In this document: positions 40,984 through 50,485 of the stretch, piece by piece
Layout of the letters: each line of letters starts with the position of its first letter
Position numbering within the stretch: the stretch's first letter is position 1
NCBI GenBank assembly: GCA_041398665.1
Contig: JAWKUH010000027.1
Span: 11,501 to 75,500, forward strand
Direction: 5' to 3'
Origin: Rohdeia sp041398665
GTDB taxonomy: Bacteria; Planctomycetota; UBA1135; GCA-002686595
Length of the DNA: 64,000 nt
Program-made: the position numbers and the translations under genes
Notes under the pieces: model-generated
Seen by the model: only the letters and a program-made list of their open reading frames with translations
Databases searched by the model: none
Told to the model about the DNA's origin: nothing

Positions 40984-41910
40984 TCAGCGGATCGCGGCGA
41001 CCGAGGCTCGAGCCCGCCCGATCGCCGCCTTCGGCGTGCGCCTCAGATCTCGGGTGAGACCGACGAACGACAGGCTGCGGATCGCCCACTTCGTCGGGTC
41101 GAACTGCCACCAACGGATGCCGTTGCGATAGTCCGCCTGGAAGCGGTGGTGGAAGTTGTGGTAGCCCTCGCCCATCGTGATGAGCGCGGTCCAGAAGCTG
41201 TCGCGCGCCGAGATGTCGGTGCTGTAGGGCCGCGATCCGATGGTGTGCGCGACCGAGTTCACGGAGAACGTCGCGTGCCACTGCACGACGAGTCGCAGGA
41301 AGCCCGCGACGAGCAGTGCACCGAGCGGGTCGCCCCAGGCGAAGCCGATCGCGGTCGGCACGACGACTCCGAAGAGGATCGCGAGCGGGATGTAGAAGCG
41401 GTCCTGGAAACGCACGAGCGGGTCGCGCTGCAGGTCCTTGACGTTGTCGCGACGCGCCCTCGAGTCGGTGAAGAAGATCCAGCCGATGTGGGCCCACCAG
41501 AACCCGTGCATCACGCTGTAGGGATCCTCGTCCTCGTCCGTCTTCGAGTGGTGGACGCGGTGGTCCGAGGACCACTTGAGCGCCGAGTTCTGGACCGACG
41601 CCGCGCCGAACAGCAGGTGGAAGAGGCGCACGAGGAAGTGGGCGGAGTGCGACCGGTGCGAGAAGAGCCGGTGGTAGCCGCCCGTGATCGCGAAGCCGCA
41701 GAGGGCGTACCACAGGACCGCGAGTCCGACCGTCCACCACGAGACGTGGAAGACGCAGATGTGGACGATCGCGTACGCCGCCGCGAGGTGTGCGGCCGCG
41801 ATGAACAGGATGTTGGTCCAACTCCGACGCGGACGCGTGGAGAGAGCCGTCGCGAGCGAGATCTCCTCGGTCGCGCGAGCCCCGCGAGGCTCGGCCAGTG
41901 CAGTCGTCAT
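40984..41910 (-). CDS. Acyl-CoA/acyl-lipid delta-9-type fatty acid desaturase
   Basis: A 308-residue membrane di-iron desaturase from ATG 41910. All three histidine boxes are present: HRLFSH (HxxxxH), HRVHH (HxxHH) and HNFHH (HxxHH). Spacing and surrounding residues (GGYHRLFSHRSH, DHRVHHSKTDEDEDPYS, GEGYHNFHHRFQADYRNG) match stearoyl-CoA desaturase/OLE1-like enzymes. Four hydrophobic helices are seen. It introduces a cis double bond into saturated acyl chains and adjusts membrane fluidity. The upstream open frame extends further, but the chosen ATG gives standard length. Confidence 0.95.
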   Translation of the reverse strand: MTTALAEPRGARATEEISLATALSTRPRRSWTNILFIAAAHLAAAYAIVHICVFHVSWWTVGLAVLWYALCGFAITGGYHRLFSHRSHSAHFLVRLFHLLFGAASVQNSALKWSSDHRVHHSKTDEDEDPYSVMHGFWWAHIGWIFFTDSRARRDNVKDLQRDPLVRFQDRFYIPLAILFGVVVPTAIGFAWGDPLGALLVAGFLRLVVQWHATFSVNSVAHTIGSRPYSTDISARDSFWTALITMGEGYHNFHHRFQADYRNGIRWWQFDPTKWAIRSLSFVGLTRDLRRTPKAAIGRARASVAAIR

Positions 41911-42225
41911 GATGGTGCGGTTGCGCCCGGCCTTCGCCCTGCGCGTGGATCGCGTCTTCGACGGGACCGGTCGCACCATCGATCGGCACCGCCGATCCGC
42001 GACCCGAAGTCCCCCGCCGCGGCCAGTCCCTGCTCGCGGACGCGAGCCCTCGACCCCGTCGGGGAGGAGCATAGGCGATGGCCCCGGTCGTGCGCGGGCC
42101 GGAAGACCCGGAGTCTTCGAAAAGCCCTGCCGTTCGCACTTCGGCCGCCCCCCGCCGGCGTCCGTCGGCCCCCTCCCGGAGACCCGCCGCTCGGCGCAGC
42201 CCGGAGGGCCCTGCATGGTCGCCCG

Positions 42226-42699
42226 TCAGCTCGCCGCCGCGGCGTTCCTGGCGTCGATCGACGCGATGCACAGGGCGACGACGAAGCCCACCATGGAGAG
42301 CGGCATCTCGTCCGGGAGCTCGGCGCGGACCACGCTCGAGAAGGCCTTGGGAGGATGCACCGTCCCGACGGCTTCCCCGTCCTGCAGGACCGTGAAGCGT
42401 CCGCCCTGGCCGCGGAACGAGTGGATCGCGAAGTCGAGCCCCGCGGGCTCCACCGCCACCCACGACGCTCGGCGCTCGACCCCGCGAGCCACGACGAGGA
42501 GCGTCTGCGCGCCGGAGCGCAGGGCGTAGCGGACGCGGAAGAAGCCGCTGCGATCGATCGCGAACGCCACGCCGCCGACGTGGAGCCGGGCGCGCGAGGA
42601 GAGGAACGCGTACTCGAGTCGGGCGACGGTCGCACCCTCGAAGCGGATGTCGCGGTTGCGGCTGAGGAGGGACTGGCGGACGACGTCGTAGTGGGGCAT
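42226..42699 (-). CDS. Small protein with C-terminal hydrophobic segment, unassigned
   Basis: A 157-residue protein from ATG 42699 (MPHYDVVRQSLLSRNRDIRF). The body is beta-rich (LHVGGVAFAIDRSGFFRVRY, RASWVAVEPAGLDFAIHSF, RFTVLQDGEAVGTV), and the end has one hydrophobic stretch (LSMVGFVVALCIASID). The pattern of alternating strands with a closing helix recalls tubby/LURP-one-like folds, but this is only an impression. The function is unknown. Confidence 0.65.
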   Translation of the reverse strand: MPHYDVVRQSLLSRNRDIRFEGATVARLEYAFLSSRARLHVGGVAFAIDRSGFFRVRYALRSGAQTLLVVARGVERRASWVAVEPAGLDFAIHSFRGQGGRFTVLQDGEAVGTVHPPKAFSSVVRAELPDEMPLSMVGFVVALCIASIDARNAAAAS

Positions 42700-42746
42700 C
42701 GGGGGTACTGTCCGAAGACGTCGGGGAGGAACCAAGCTCCGGTACT

Positions 42747-42917
42747 GTCCCCGCTCGCTGGTGATCTCTTCGGACCGGAACGGCCGCCCGCCGGCCAAGG
42801 AGGCGGGTTCCCGCACGGCGAGCCCCCGAAACCCGACGACGAACCTCCGGGCGTTCGTTCGGCGAGTGAGCCCCGCGACCCCGGGAGCGGCGAAGGCCAT
42901 CACCAGCGAGTGGGGAC
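42747..42917. repeat. Inverted repeat flanking a 133-bp spacer
   Basis: GTCCCCGCTCGCTGGTGAT (42747-42765) and ATCACCAGCGAGTGGGGAC (42899-42917) are inverted copies with one mismatch in 19. The spacer is GC-rich and without an ORF. It occupies the gap before the pseudopilin gene. Confidence 0.75.
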
Positions 42918-42986
42918 AGGTCCGCTAAGGGGCCGACCCTCCCCGCGCCGATCCTCCCCCAGCGCCCCCGGGGCGCCGCCCGAAGC

Positions 42987-43529
42987 ATGGCCGAACGCCG
43001 CGGCATCTCCCTCCTCGAGGTCTTCCTCTCGCTCCTGCTCCTCGGGGTCGTCTTCGGGGTGTGGATCCTCGGCCACTTCGGTCGGTCCGAGGTGACGCTC
43101 GAGAGCGCGGAGCGGCTCCTCGTCGAGGACCTCCACGCGGCCCAGAGCCGCGCGCTCGTGCACGGCGACGCCACGCTCGTCCTGTTCGAGGGCAACCGCT
43201 ACTGGGCGGTCGACTCGCACCGCACCGCCTTGATCCATCCGCGCACCGGACTGGACTTCGCGCGCGACTACGGGCGCGACGCGGTCTTCGAGGGCGTCTC
43301 GATCGAGCTCGTCGAGACGGAAGCCCTCGACGGCATCCTGTTCGACGCGCGGGGCGAGATCGCCAGCGGTGGGCGCATCGTCCTGCGTTTCGGGGACGAT
43401 CGTCGCGAGATCCGCGTCGACTCGGACAACGGGACCATATCGACCCAAGAACTTGGTGTCGGATTGGGTCCAGGTGCCGGAATGCCGGTCGTCCACGCAC
43501 AGCGCGAAGGCACCGGCGGCGCGGAGTGA
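42987..43529 (+). CDS. Type II secretion/type IV pilus-like pseudopilin
   Basis: A 180-residue protein from ATG 42987. A short basic leader MAERRG precedes the prepilin peptidase site G/ISLLE with the conserved Glu at mature position 5, followed by the hydrophobic helix VFLSLLLLGVVFGVWIL. The globular part has the GspH-like order: a helix with SAERLLVEDLHAAQSRALVHG, then TLVLFEGNRYWAVDS and later strands. It probably builds a secretion pseudopilus. No other secretion genes are in the window, so the partners are elsewhere. It stands alone between an inverted repeat and a gene-poor region. Confidence 0.88.
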   Translation: MAERRGISLLEVFLSLLLLGVVFGVWILGHFGRSEVTLESAERLLVEDLHAAQSRALVHGDATLVLFEGNRYWAVDSHRTALIHPRTGLDFARDYGRDAVFEGVSIELVETEALDGILFDARGEIASGGRIVLRFGDDRREIRVDSDNGTISTQELGVGLGPGAGMPVVHAQREGTGGAE

Positions 43530-44760
43530 CGCGGGGCGCCGCGCGGAGCGGCGACGGTCTTCGGGAACCCGCGGTCTCCGTCGTGGGTCACAAGCGGTGT
43601 CGAATGCGGTTCGTTTCCCACCCCCCGGGAACCAACGCTCGGAACGGAGGGTCCGAGACAAGTTGATCGCGAGTCCCGGTCCGGACGGACGGGTGAGCGT
43701 TCGATGCTCTTCGCGAGCGGTGCGACCAGGCAGGCGCCCCGCTCGACGGAGACGCTAGGCTTCGAGGACACGTCCGCGGTCGCGAACGCAACCCGGGCCG
43801 TGACCTGGACTACGGAGGACGAGGGGCCCGACGGGGCAGGAGGTCGAGGAGCGAGACGGGCAGGCCGGAGCGGCGACCGAGAACGGTGCGCCGCGCGGCG
43901 CGCCGGCGCGATGCGGAGGATCGCTCGTGCTGGCACCCGAGACAGAACGGTTCCGCTGTGATGCGGTCGAGGCGCACTTCGGGGCAAGGACAAGGAACGA
44001 GGGGGTTCCTCGTTGGAACCCCGCCACGGAGACCACGGACCGCGTGCGGTCGGAACCACCAGCGAGGCCCGGCACTGCCGGGCCTCGCTCCATTTCGGAG
44101 CGAACGTCGCGCGGCGAGTTCGCGCACGTCACCGACGGACGCAACGAGGCGACGCACCGAACGTGCGCCGATGCACGGCTCGGTTTCGCGTCACCGTGCG
44201 ACGTCGATCGACGCGCAGGAACGGGACGAGAAAAGAAAGGGAGTCGTCCCTAGGGTCGAAGGGACGACTCCGCGCGGTTTCTTCGCCTTCCCTGGGGAGG
44301 GTCGGCGGGCCAGCAGGATTGGGGTGACCCCGCCGGCGGCCTGGAGACTGAGGCAGGGGGCGCCTCCAGGCGCTCCTCGGGTCGGGGGGGACCGACGTCC
44401 TCGGAGCAGGACCGGCAAAGAAGGGGGTCTGAGGGGCTGCCGGCCCTTCACCCGCGATGGGCTACCGCGGGTGCTCTCGAATGCTACCACCCACGGAGGA
44501 CCGCGCAAGGGGCCCAGGTTCGACGCACCTGAAAAACGCGTGCGTCCCACGTCGAGCACGCGTGGAGGTGCGGAGAAGCGGGTTCGACGTGCACCGCTCC
44601 GACGCGAAGTGCGCGAGCGGGACGATCGTTCCCCTTCCTGCGTGCGCGCGACGGCGGTGTGCGAGCCGAAGGACGCGCGTCGCGCGCCGAACTCGGGTGC
44701 GGCGTTCGCGGTGTCGCCGGCACGGCGTCGCTGCGACGCCGTCGACGGATCGGTGCGGCT
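43530..44760. other. Gene-poor region with several strong hairpins
   Basis: No convincing gene is seen on either strand. Three strong hairpins stand out. At 44002-44022 GGGGTTCC pairs with GGAACCCC. At 44061-44089 a perfect 13-bp stem (AGCGAGGCCCGGC) closes the three-base loop ACT. At 44240-44271 GGAGTCGTCCC pairs with GGGACGACTCC. GCCTGGAG near 44338 also pairs with CTCCAGGC near 44367. The region could hold ncRNAs, small peptides or a decayed gene. Confidence 0.4.
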
Positions 44761-44786
44761 GCGGCGGAGCCCAGGAGCTCCGCCGC
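44761..44786 (-). terminator. Terminator after the rhodanese gene
   Basis: GCGGCGGAG (44761-44769) pairs with CTCCGCCGC (44778-44786). It lies directly after the TGA at 44794-44796 on the transcribed strand. Confidence 0.65.
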
Positions 44787-44793
44787 CTCCGAG

Positions 44794-45339
44794 TCAGCCC
44801 TCGACCTCGTAGACGGGCAGGCTCGGATCCACGTCCTCGCGCCACGCGTCGACGCCGCCGCGGACCGCGAAGACGTTCTCGAACTTGTGTCCGACGAAGT
44901 AGGCGCCGACGTCCAGGCTGCGCGCACCGTTCTTGCAGATGAACACGATCTTCGTGTCCTTCGGCAGCTCCATGTACTGCTGCGAGTGCGTGTAGTCGAG
45001 CGCCTCGGCCTCCTTCACGCGCGCGAGCTCGATCTCGTGCGGTTCGCGCACGTCGATGAAGCGGAACGACTCGCCGGCGTCGATCCACGACTTCACGAGC
45101 TTGGGGTCGAGCATCATCTTCGCGTCGACCTCGCCGGCTCGCTCGAGGTACTGGACGACCTCGTTGACGTCGAGGATGTTGTGGTCCTTGCAGACCTGCG
45201 CCAGCGTGTCGGTGGGCTGGAAGGCGCAGGACGAACAACCGCCGACGTGGTACCGCTGGAAGAGCGCGCGCTGGGCCGACGGGATCCGGTCGAGGATCTC
45301 CGCCATGGTCATGTCGGGCGAGATGGTGGTCGTGCTCAC
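44794..45339 (-). CDS. DUF1858-rhodanese fusion protein
   Basis: A 181-residue cytoplasmic protein from GTG 45339. Residues about 10-60 form a DUF1858-like domain (MAEILDRIPSAQRALFQRYH, then GGCSSCAFQPTDTLAQVC), whose GGCxxC cysteine pair suggests redox or metal chemistry. Residues about 75-181 form a rhodanese domain with FRFIDVREPHEIELA and the active-site loop CKNGARS carrying the catalytic cysteine. A sulfur-transfer or persulfide role is inferred. It is divergent from proS across a 315-nt gap. Confidence 0.85.
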   Translation of the reverse strand: MSTTTISPDMTMAEILDRIPSAQRALFQRYHVGGCSSCAFQPTDTLAQVCKDHNILDVNEVVQYLERAGEVDAKMMLDPKLVKSWIDAGESFRFIDVREPHEIELARVKEAEALDYTHSQQYMELPKDTKIVFICKNGARSLDVGAYFVGHKFENVFAVRGGVDAWREDVDPSLPVYEVEG

Positions 45340-45654
45340 GTGGATCGATCGGGTCGTGGGGACTCGGTGGCGGCGCGTCGGCGCCGAAGTGGGATCTGCC
45401 GCGGGCTCGGTCGTCGCATCGCCGGTGGGTTCCGGGTGGAGAGCGGGTTCCGTCGGGAGAGCGCGCGGGATACCGGGCAGCTCCGATTCTATCGACCGGA
45501 GCGGTCTTCCCCCCGGACGCTCGAGGTTCGGCGAGACCGGAGGGAGCGACGTCCATGGGACCTTCGGACTCGCTTTTCGGGCGCGCGGGCGGCGGGAGCG
45601 CGCCGGCACCGCTACCTTCTTCCGCCCGCACCCCGGTGGAAGCCGAACCGATCC
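45340..45654. other. Divergent promoter region of the rhodanese gene and proS
   Basis: No gene, repeat or clear promoter motif is seen in these 315 nt. It must hold promoters for both flanking genes. A GGTGG precedes the proS ATG at 45655 by 12 nt. Confidence 0.4.
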
Positions 45655-47126
45655 ATGTCCGAGCAACGCATCACACCCCGCGCGAGCGACTACTCGCAGT
45701 GGTACCAGGACGTCATCTCCGAGGCCCAGCTCGCCGAACCGGCGGGCGTCGTGAAGGGCTGCATGGTGATCCGCCCGCACGGGTTCGCCATCTGGGAGAA
45801 GATGCAGGCCGACCTCGACCGGCGCTTCAAGGCCACGGGGCACCAGAACGCGAGCTTCCCGCTGCTCATCCCCATGTCCTTCATCCAGAAGGAGGCGGAG
45901 CACGTCGAGGGGTTCGCGCCCGAACTCGCGGTCGTGACGCACGCCGGGGGCAAGGAGCTCGAGGAGCAGTACGTCATCCGTCCGACGTCGGAAACGATCA
46001 TCGGCCACTTCTTCTCGAAGTGGGTCGACAGCCACCGCGACCTCCCGCTGCTGATCAACCAGTGGTGCAACGTCATGCGCTGGGAACTGCGCACGCGCAT
46101 CTTCCTGCGCACCGGCGAGTTCCTCTGGCAGGAGGGTCACACCGCGCACGCCACGCACGCCGAGGCGCACGAGGAGATGGCGCGGATGCTCGACGTCTAC
46201 CGCGACTTCGCGCACGAGATCATGGCGATGCCCGTGGTCCGCGGCACGAAGACGGTGAACGAGCGCTTCGCGGGCGCGATCGAGACGCGCTGCATCGAGG
46301 CGCTGATGCAGGACGGGAAGGCGCTGCAGGCCGGCACGAGCCACGACCTCGGCCAGAACTTCGGCAAGGCCTTCAACGTCACGTTCCAGAACGACCAGGG
46401 CGAGCGCGAGCACGTCTGGCAGACGTCGTGGGGCGTGTCGACGCGTCTCGTCGGTGCGCTGATCATGACGCACTCCGACGACGACGGTCTGGTGCTGCCC
46501 CCGAAGCTCGCGCCGATCCACGTCGCGATCGTGCCGATCTACCGCAAGGACGAGGAACGCGCGTCGGTGCTCGAGGCGGCGAACCGCATCGCCGCGGAGC
46601 TCCGTGACGACGGCCTGACCGTGAAGGTCGACGACCGCGAAGGGCTCAAGCCCGGAGCGAAGTACTACGAGTGGGAGCGCAAGGGCGTGCCCGTCCGCGT
46701 CGAGATCGGCCCGCGCGACCTCGACGAGAACGCGGTGATGATCAAGCGCCGCGTGTCCGAGGTCGACGAGAAGGGCAAGCCGGTGAAGGAGAAGCTGCCG
46801 ATGAAGGACCTCGGCGTCTCGCTCGGCAAGGTGCTCGACGAGTTCCAGACGATGCTCTTCGACCGCGCGTCGCAGGACCTGCGCGAGTCCACCGTGCACG
46901 TCGACACGTGGAAGGACTTCACCGACGTCTTCGCCGACCAGAACAGTCGCTTCGTCTACGCGCACTGGGACGGGACGACCGAGACCGAGCTCGCGATCAA
47001 GGAAGCGACGAAGGCCACGATCCGCTGTCTCCCCTACGCCGAGGACGGCCCCGCCGCCGAGCCCGGGACGTGCGTGAAGACCAGGAACCCTCGGCGCAGC
47101 GCGTGCTGTTCGCGAAGAACTACTGA
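45655..47126 (+). CDS. proS: Prolyl-tRNA synthetase (short, archaeal/eukaryote-like form)
   Basis: A class II aminoacyl-tRNA synthetase of about 490 residues from ATG 45655. It lacks the editing insertion of the longer bacterial type, since motif 2 and motif 3 regions follow directly. Motif 1 region: GFAIWEKMQADLDRRF. Motif 2: YVIRPTSETIIGHFFSKW. Motif 3 region: WQTSWGVSTRLVGALIM. HTAHATHAEAHEEM and the anticodon-binding part (PIHVAIVPIY) follow. The frame breaks near 47090, where CVKTRNP should continue as CVK..EPSAQRVLFAKNY to the stop at 47124-47126. This looks like a small assembly indel because the true end, KNY, is typical of the family. Confidence 0.92.
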
Positions 47127-47217
47127 GGCGAGGGCGAGGCGCAGCGCCGAAGCGTGCGCGCGGGGAACACCGCGCGCCACGCCGTGCCGCGGCCTGCCGG
47201 CCGCGCAGGACCACAGG

Positions 47218-47291
47218 TTTCACAGGAGCCCGGGGAGACGGGAGACCACACAGCAACAGCAATTGTGGTCTCCCGTCCTCCCCGCTGTGAA
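47218..47291. repeat. Short palindromic repeat with TTCACAG ends
   Basis: The arm 47218-47250 (TTTCACAGGAGCCCGGGGAG onward) pairs with 47264-47291 (ending CCTCCCCGCTGTGAA), with TGTGGTCTCCCGTC matched at the centre. It lies between the end of proS and the convergent thrE gene, and it resembles the repeats at 9.8 and 35.3 kb. Confidence 0.8.
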
Positions 47292-47321
47292 TTGGGACCG
47301 GCGCCGCAGGCGCCGGTCAGG

Positions 47322-48548
47322 TCAGAGCACCTTCCTCGGCGGCAGCACGACGTTCGACGCGAAGAAGCCGGCGACGAGCGCGGTGGCGGTCATCCCCACG
47401 CGGAAGGCGTCTCCACACCGAGCTGCGCGTTGCCGTGCGCGACGGCGTCGAGCGAGAGGCTCGCCGAACCCGGCACGAGGATCAGGATCCCGGGCAGGCG
47501 CACGATCATCGACGGGCGGTCGAACATGCGCGCGAAGAGGTTCGCGAAGACGCCGGCGATGATCGCGCCGACGAAGATGCTCGCCTCGCGACCGATCTCG
47601 CCGAGCCCCACCTTGAACGCGATCCACGGCAGACCGACCGCGACGACGGACCACGGCAGGTCGCGCGGCGCCGTCCTGAAGAGGACGCCGAGCGAGAGTC
47701 CGGCGACCAACAGCGACACCGGCACGAACCAGGCGGGCATCGCCACGCTCACGACGTCGGGTGGGTCGAAACCCAGGATCGCGGTCCCGATCTGCGTTCC
47801 GAGGATCACGCCCATCGTCAGCATGAGCAGCGTCGTCATCGCGCCCGCGAGTCGCGCCGTCCCCGACGCCGGGTGGTTCATCGCGAGGCTCCGTCGCGCC
47901 GATCGTGAGACTGAAGCCGGGGACGAGCACGATCAGGCCGGCGAGCGTCGCCGTGCTCGCCGACGCTCCGAACGTGCCCGCGAGGAACAGCCCGACGAGG
48001 CTCACGACCAGGGCTCCGGACAGCTCGAACAACCGACGCAGGTTCTCGTGCCCGCGCGTCAGGAAGTACGTGACGCCGAGCGCGAGTCCGCACGCACCGG
48101 AGAGCGCGGACTCGATCGGTCCGCCGCCGAAGAAGGGCGCGGCCGCCGCCGACGCCAGCGCGAACGACACGAGGGTGAGGACGGGTCCGTAGGGCGGCGT
48201 GTCCTCGACGATCGCGTTCACCTCGTCGATCCCGGGACCCGGCGCGAGTTCGCCCGACGCCACGCGGTTGAACAGCCGGTCGAGCCGCGCGAGTTTCGAG
48301 AGGTCGAGGTCGTGCCCGTGGACGCGCTGCAACCGGACGAACTCGACCTTCCCCGGCAGTTCGAAGGCGTAGAAGATCGCGGTCGGGGTGCTGAAGTAGC
48401 TGCCCTGGATCCCGAGGTCGATCGCGACGACCCGGAGCACCTCCTCGAGGCGGTTCGCCGGTGCACCGTAGCGGTGCAAGGCCTTCCCCAGGGTCTGGAG
48501 GAAGACGATCGCTTCCGCTTCGCGCGGCGGGATCGGTGCGTCGGACAT
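47322..48548 (-). CDS. thrE: Threonine/serine exporter ThrE, frameshifted
   Basis: A ThrE-family exporter (DUF1212 fused to its partner domain), about 410 residues when repaired. ATG 48548 opens the soluble N-terminal DUF1212 part with GSYFSTPTAIFYAFELPG and GIDEVNAIVEDTPPYG. The first membrane half ends at PGFSLTIGA. The frame changes near 47890 to continue HPASGTARLAGAMTT and a run of helices to AQLGVE. It changes back near 47410 to end MTATALVAGFFASNVVLPPRKVL at 47322. Both breaks lie in conserved sequence and look like indels. Confidence 0.85.
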   Translation of the reverse strand: MSDAPIPPREAEAIVFLQTLGKALHRYGAPANRLEEVLRVVAIDLGIQGSYFSTPTAIFYAFELPGKVEFVRLQRVHGHDLDLSKLARLDRLFNRVASGELAPGPGIDEVNAIVEDTPPYGPVLTLVSFALASAAAAPFFGGGPIESALSGACGLALGVTYFLTRGHENLRRLFELSGALVVSLVGLFLAGTFGASASTATLAGLIVLVPGFSLTIGATEPRDEPPGVGDGATRGRDDDAAHADDGRDPRNADRDRDPGFRPTRRRERGDARLVRAGVAVGRRTLARRPLQDGAARPAVVRRRGRSAVDRVQGGARRDRSRGEHLRRRDHRRRLREPLRAHVRPPVDDRAPARDPDPRAGFGEPLARRRRARQRAARCGDAFRVGMTATALVAGFFASNVVLPPRKVL

Positions 48549-48616
48549 CTCGGATCGGACCTCGGCCGGGGATCGCGGGCAACCGATACACTTCCGCCCG
48601 CGCGAAAGCGACCGGC

Positions 48617-49144
48617 ATGACCCAGGAACCCAACGTCTCGATCGAGCAGCTCCTCGAGCACCGCGAGTTCCTGGCGAGGCTCGCGGGACGTCTCGCGGCC
48701 GACAGCGCGGCGGCGGAGGACCTGGTCCAGGACGTGTGGGTGAAGGCCCTGAGCCGCCCGCCCGCCTCGGACGAGAACCTGCGCCAGTGGCTGGCCCAGG
48801 TGCTGAAGCACCACGCGTTCTCGACGCACCGCTCGCGCAAGAGTCGCGAGAAGCACGAGACGGCGAACGCCCAGCACGAGGACTCGCAGGAGTCGTCGGC
48901 GGCGGAGGCGGCGCGGCAGGACCTGCGCGAGTTCCTCGCGGGGGCCGTGCTCTCGCTCCCCTACCACGAGCGCTCCGTCGTGATCCTGCGCTTCTACTCG
49001 GGCGTCGCCACCGAGGAGTGCGCGCGTCGGCTGCGGATCGCGCCGCGCACCGTGCGACTGCGCCTGTCGAACGCGCTCGAGCGACTGCGCCACCGCATCG
49101 GCGACGTGTTCGGCGGCGAGGCGGAGGAGCACGACGCGCCGTAG
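48617..49144 (+). CDS. Sigma-70 family (ECF-like) RNA polymerase sigma factor
   Basis: A 175-residue sigma factor from ATG 48617. Region 2 is AEDLVQDVWVKAL with a helix-rich N-terminus. Region 4 is LSLPYHERSVVILRFYSGVATEECARRLRIAPRTVRLRLSNALERLR, the helix-turn-helix for the -35 element. No anti-sigma gene lies adjacent. It is divergent from thrE across a 68-nt gap and converges on the amidohydrolase array. Confidence 0.88.
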   Translation: MTQEPNVSIEQLLEHREFLARLAGRLAADSAAAEDLVQDVWVKALSRPPASDENLRQWLAQVLKHHAFSTHRSRKSREKHETANAQHEDSQESSAAEAARQDLREFLAGAVLSLPYHERSVVILRFYSGVATEECARRLRIAPRTVRLRLSNALERLRHRIGDVFGGEAEEHDAP

Positions 49145-49187
49145 AGCGCGGCGCAGGACGTCGCCTCGCTGCGCCGTCGTCCTCGAC

Positions 49188-50249
49188 CTACTTCTCGCGC
49201 GCCTTCGCGAGCACCGCGCTCGCCGCGCCCGACTCGAGGGCTTCGGAAGCTCGGTCGACGCCCTCCGCGAAGGTGCGGACGATGCGCGCGGCTCGCAGCA
49301 TCACGGCCGCGGTGAGCAGCGTCGCCGAGCGCACCGACCCGATCTCGCCCGCGAGCACCGCGAGTGTCTGGTCGGCCGCCGCCTGGACGAGCATCGGGTT
49401 GTCGCCGGTGCCCTGCCCGTCCTCGGGCGGACCGTACATCGGCAGTTCCGGCTCGCGCGAGGCGCCGAACCCGAAGTCGCCGGGGTCGAGCGTCATCGGC
49501 ACCTGGTGCGAGCCGTCGAGGTGGATGCCGCGCGTGCGCTTGCCGAGCGGCGGGATGACGCCGCCCTCGAGGCCCTGGATCGTGAGCGCCGAACCGTGAC
49601 CGAGCGCCTGCGTGACCTCGACCGCGGTGCCGAGCACCGGACCGGCCTGAGCTCCGAGCACCACCGCCGCGGACTTCGGCGCGAGGAGCTTCTCGATCGT
49701 CGCGAGCGGCGTGCGCACCGCCACGTCGCGCCGGATCCTGCGCAGCCCGAGCAGCGCGGGCAGCATCCCGACGCTCGCGACGCCGGCGAAGCCCTTCGCC
49801 GCGACGCGCGCCTCGGCCTCCTTCGCGTCCCACGTCATCCCGGCACCGAGGTGGTGCAGGACGCTGCCGGCCGTGAGTCCGCGCTTCGGCGGGACGCCGC
49901 GATCGGTGATGAGCAGGACGCGCGCCCCGGCCGCCGCGGCGACGAACCCGGCAGCGACCTCGAGCGGCGGCGTCGACTCGTACCCCTCCATGGGGGACGA
50001 CACCGCGACGACGCCTTCCATGCCTTCGCACGGAACCTTGGCGCGATCGCGTGCGGCGCGGGCGAAGCCGACGAGCTCTTCGCACGTCACTCCCTTGCAG
50101 CGCAGGGCGACCAGGAACGCGCCGACCTGGATCTCGCTCTCGCGCCCGTCGAGGATCGAAGCGAAGGCGTCGTAGGCCTCGTCCGTCGTGAGGTTCCGAC
50201 CTCCGCGCGCACCGGTGCCCAGGACGCGCAACAAGTGCGTCAGGATCAT
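49188..50249 (-). CDS. TrpD/nucleoside-phosphorylase-fold glycosyltransferase family 3 protein
   Basis: A 353-residue protein from ATG 50249. The helical N-terminal domain has TDEAYDAFASILDGRESEIQVGAFLVALRCKG. The glycosyltransferase-3 domain has LLITDRGVPPKRGLTAGSVLHHLG, then LGLRRIRRDVAVRTPLATIEKLL (the NPRT-like position), LGAQAGPVLGTAVEVTQALG and ALTIQGLEGGV. It fits the TrpD2/YbiB branch of the anthranilate phosphoribosyltransferase family, where the activity is often not anthranilate-specific, more than canonical TrpD. No other tryptophan genes are nearby. It lies downstream of the amidohydrolase array but after a strong terminator. Confidence 0.8.
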   Translation of the reverse strand: MILTHLLRVLGTGARGGRNLTTDEAYDAFASILDGRESEIQVGAFLVALRCKGVTCEELVGFARAARDRAKVPCEGMEGVVAVSSPMEGYESTPPLEVAAGFVAAAAGARVLLITDRGVPPKRGLTAGSVLHHLGAGMTWDAKEAEARVAAKGFAGVASVGMLPALLGLRRIRRDVAVRTPLATIEKLLAPKSAAVVLGAQAGPVLGTAVEVTQALGHGSALTIQGLEGGVIPPLGKRTRGIHLDGSHQVPMTLDPGDFGFGASREPELPMYGPPEDGQGTGDNPMLVQAAADQTLAVLAGEIGSVRSATLLTAAVMLRAARIVRTFAEGVDRASEALESGAASAVLAKAREK

Positions 50250-50404
50250 GGGGGAACGGACAGGGTAGCCCGGCCGCGCCGGGCTGCCAGCAGTGCGGGC
50301 GCCCTCCTCGTGCGCGCGAGCCCGTGGAGGACGCCCGCGGCGGCGCTGCGAGCCCGCGGGTCGGGGGCGAGGGCGACGCGTCGCCAGCCCCACCGGAACG
50401 GCGA

Positions 50405-50440
50405 GCGCCCGCGCACCGGGTCGATCCGGTGCGCGGGCGC
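50405..50440 (-). terminator. Terminator of the amidohydrolase array
   Basis: Positions 50405-50419 and 50426-50440 form a perfect 15-bp stem (GCGCCCGCGCACCGG with its complement) around a six-base loop. It lies 46 nt beyond the last amidohydrolase stop, and the remaining gap to 50249 holds no gene. Confidence 0.8.
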
Positions 50441-50485
50441 CGCTGCCGGGTCGAGGCGTCGCGCCTCGCCCGTGGGGTCCTTCGA

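Noticed and set aside
49188..50249. Canonical trpD of tryptophan synthesis
   Set aside because: No other trp gene is near, and the sequence fits the broader TrpD2/glycosyltransferase-3 branch at least as well.
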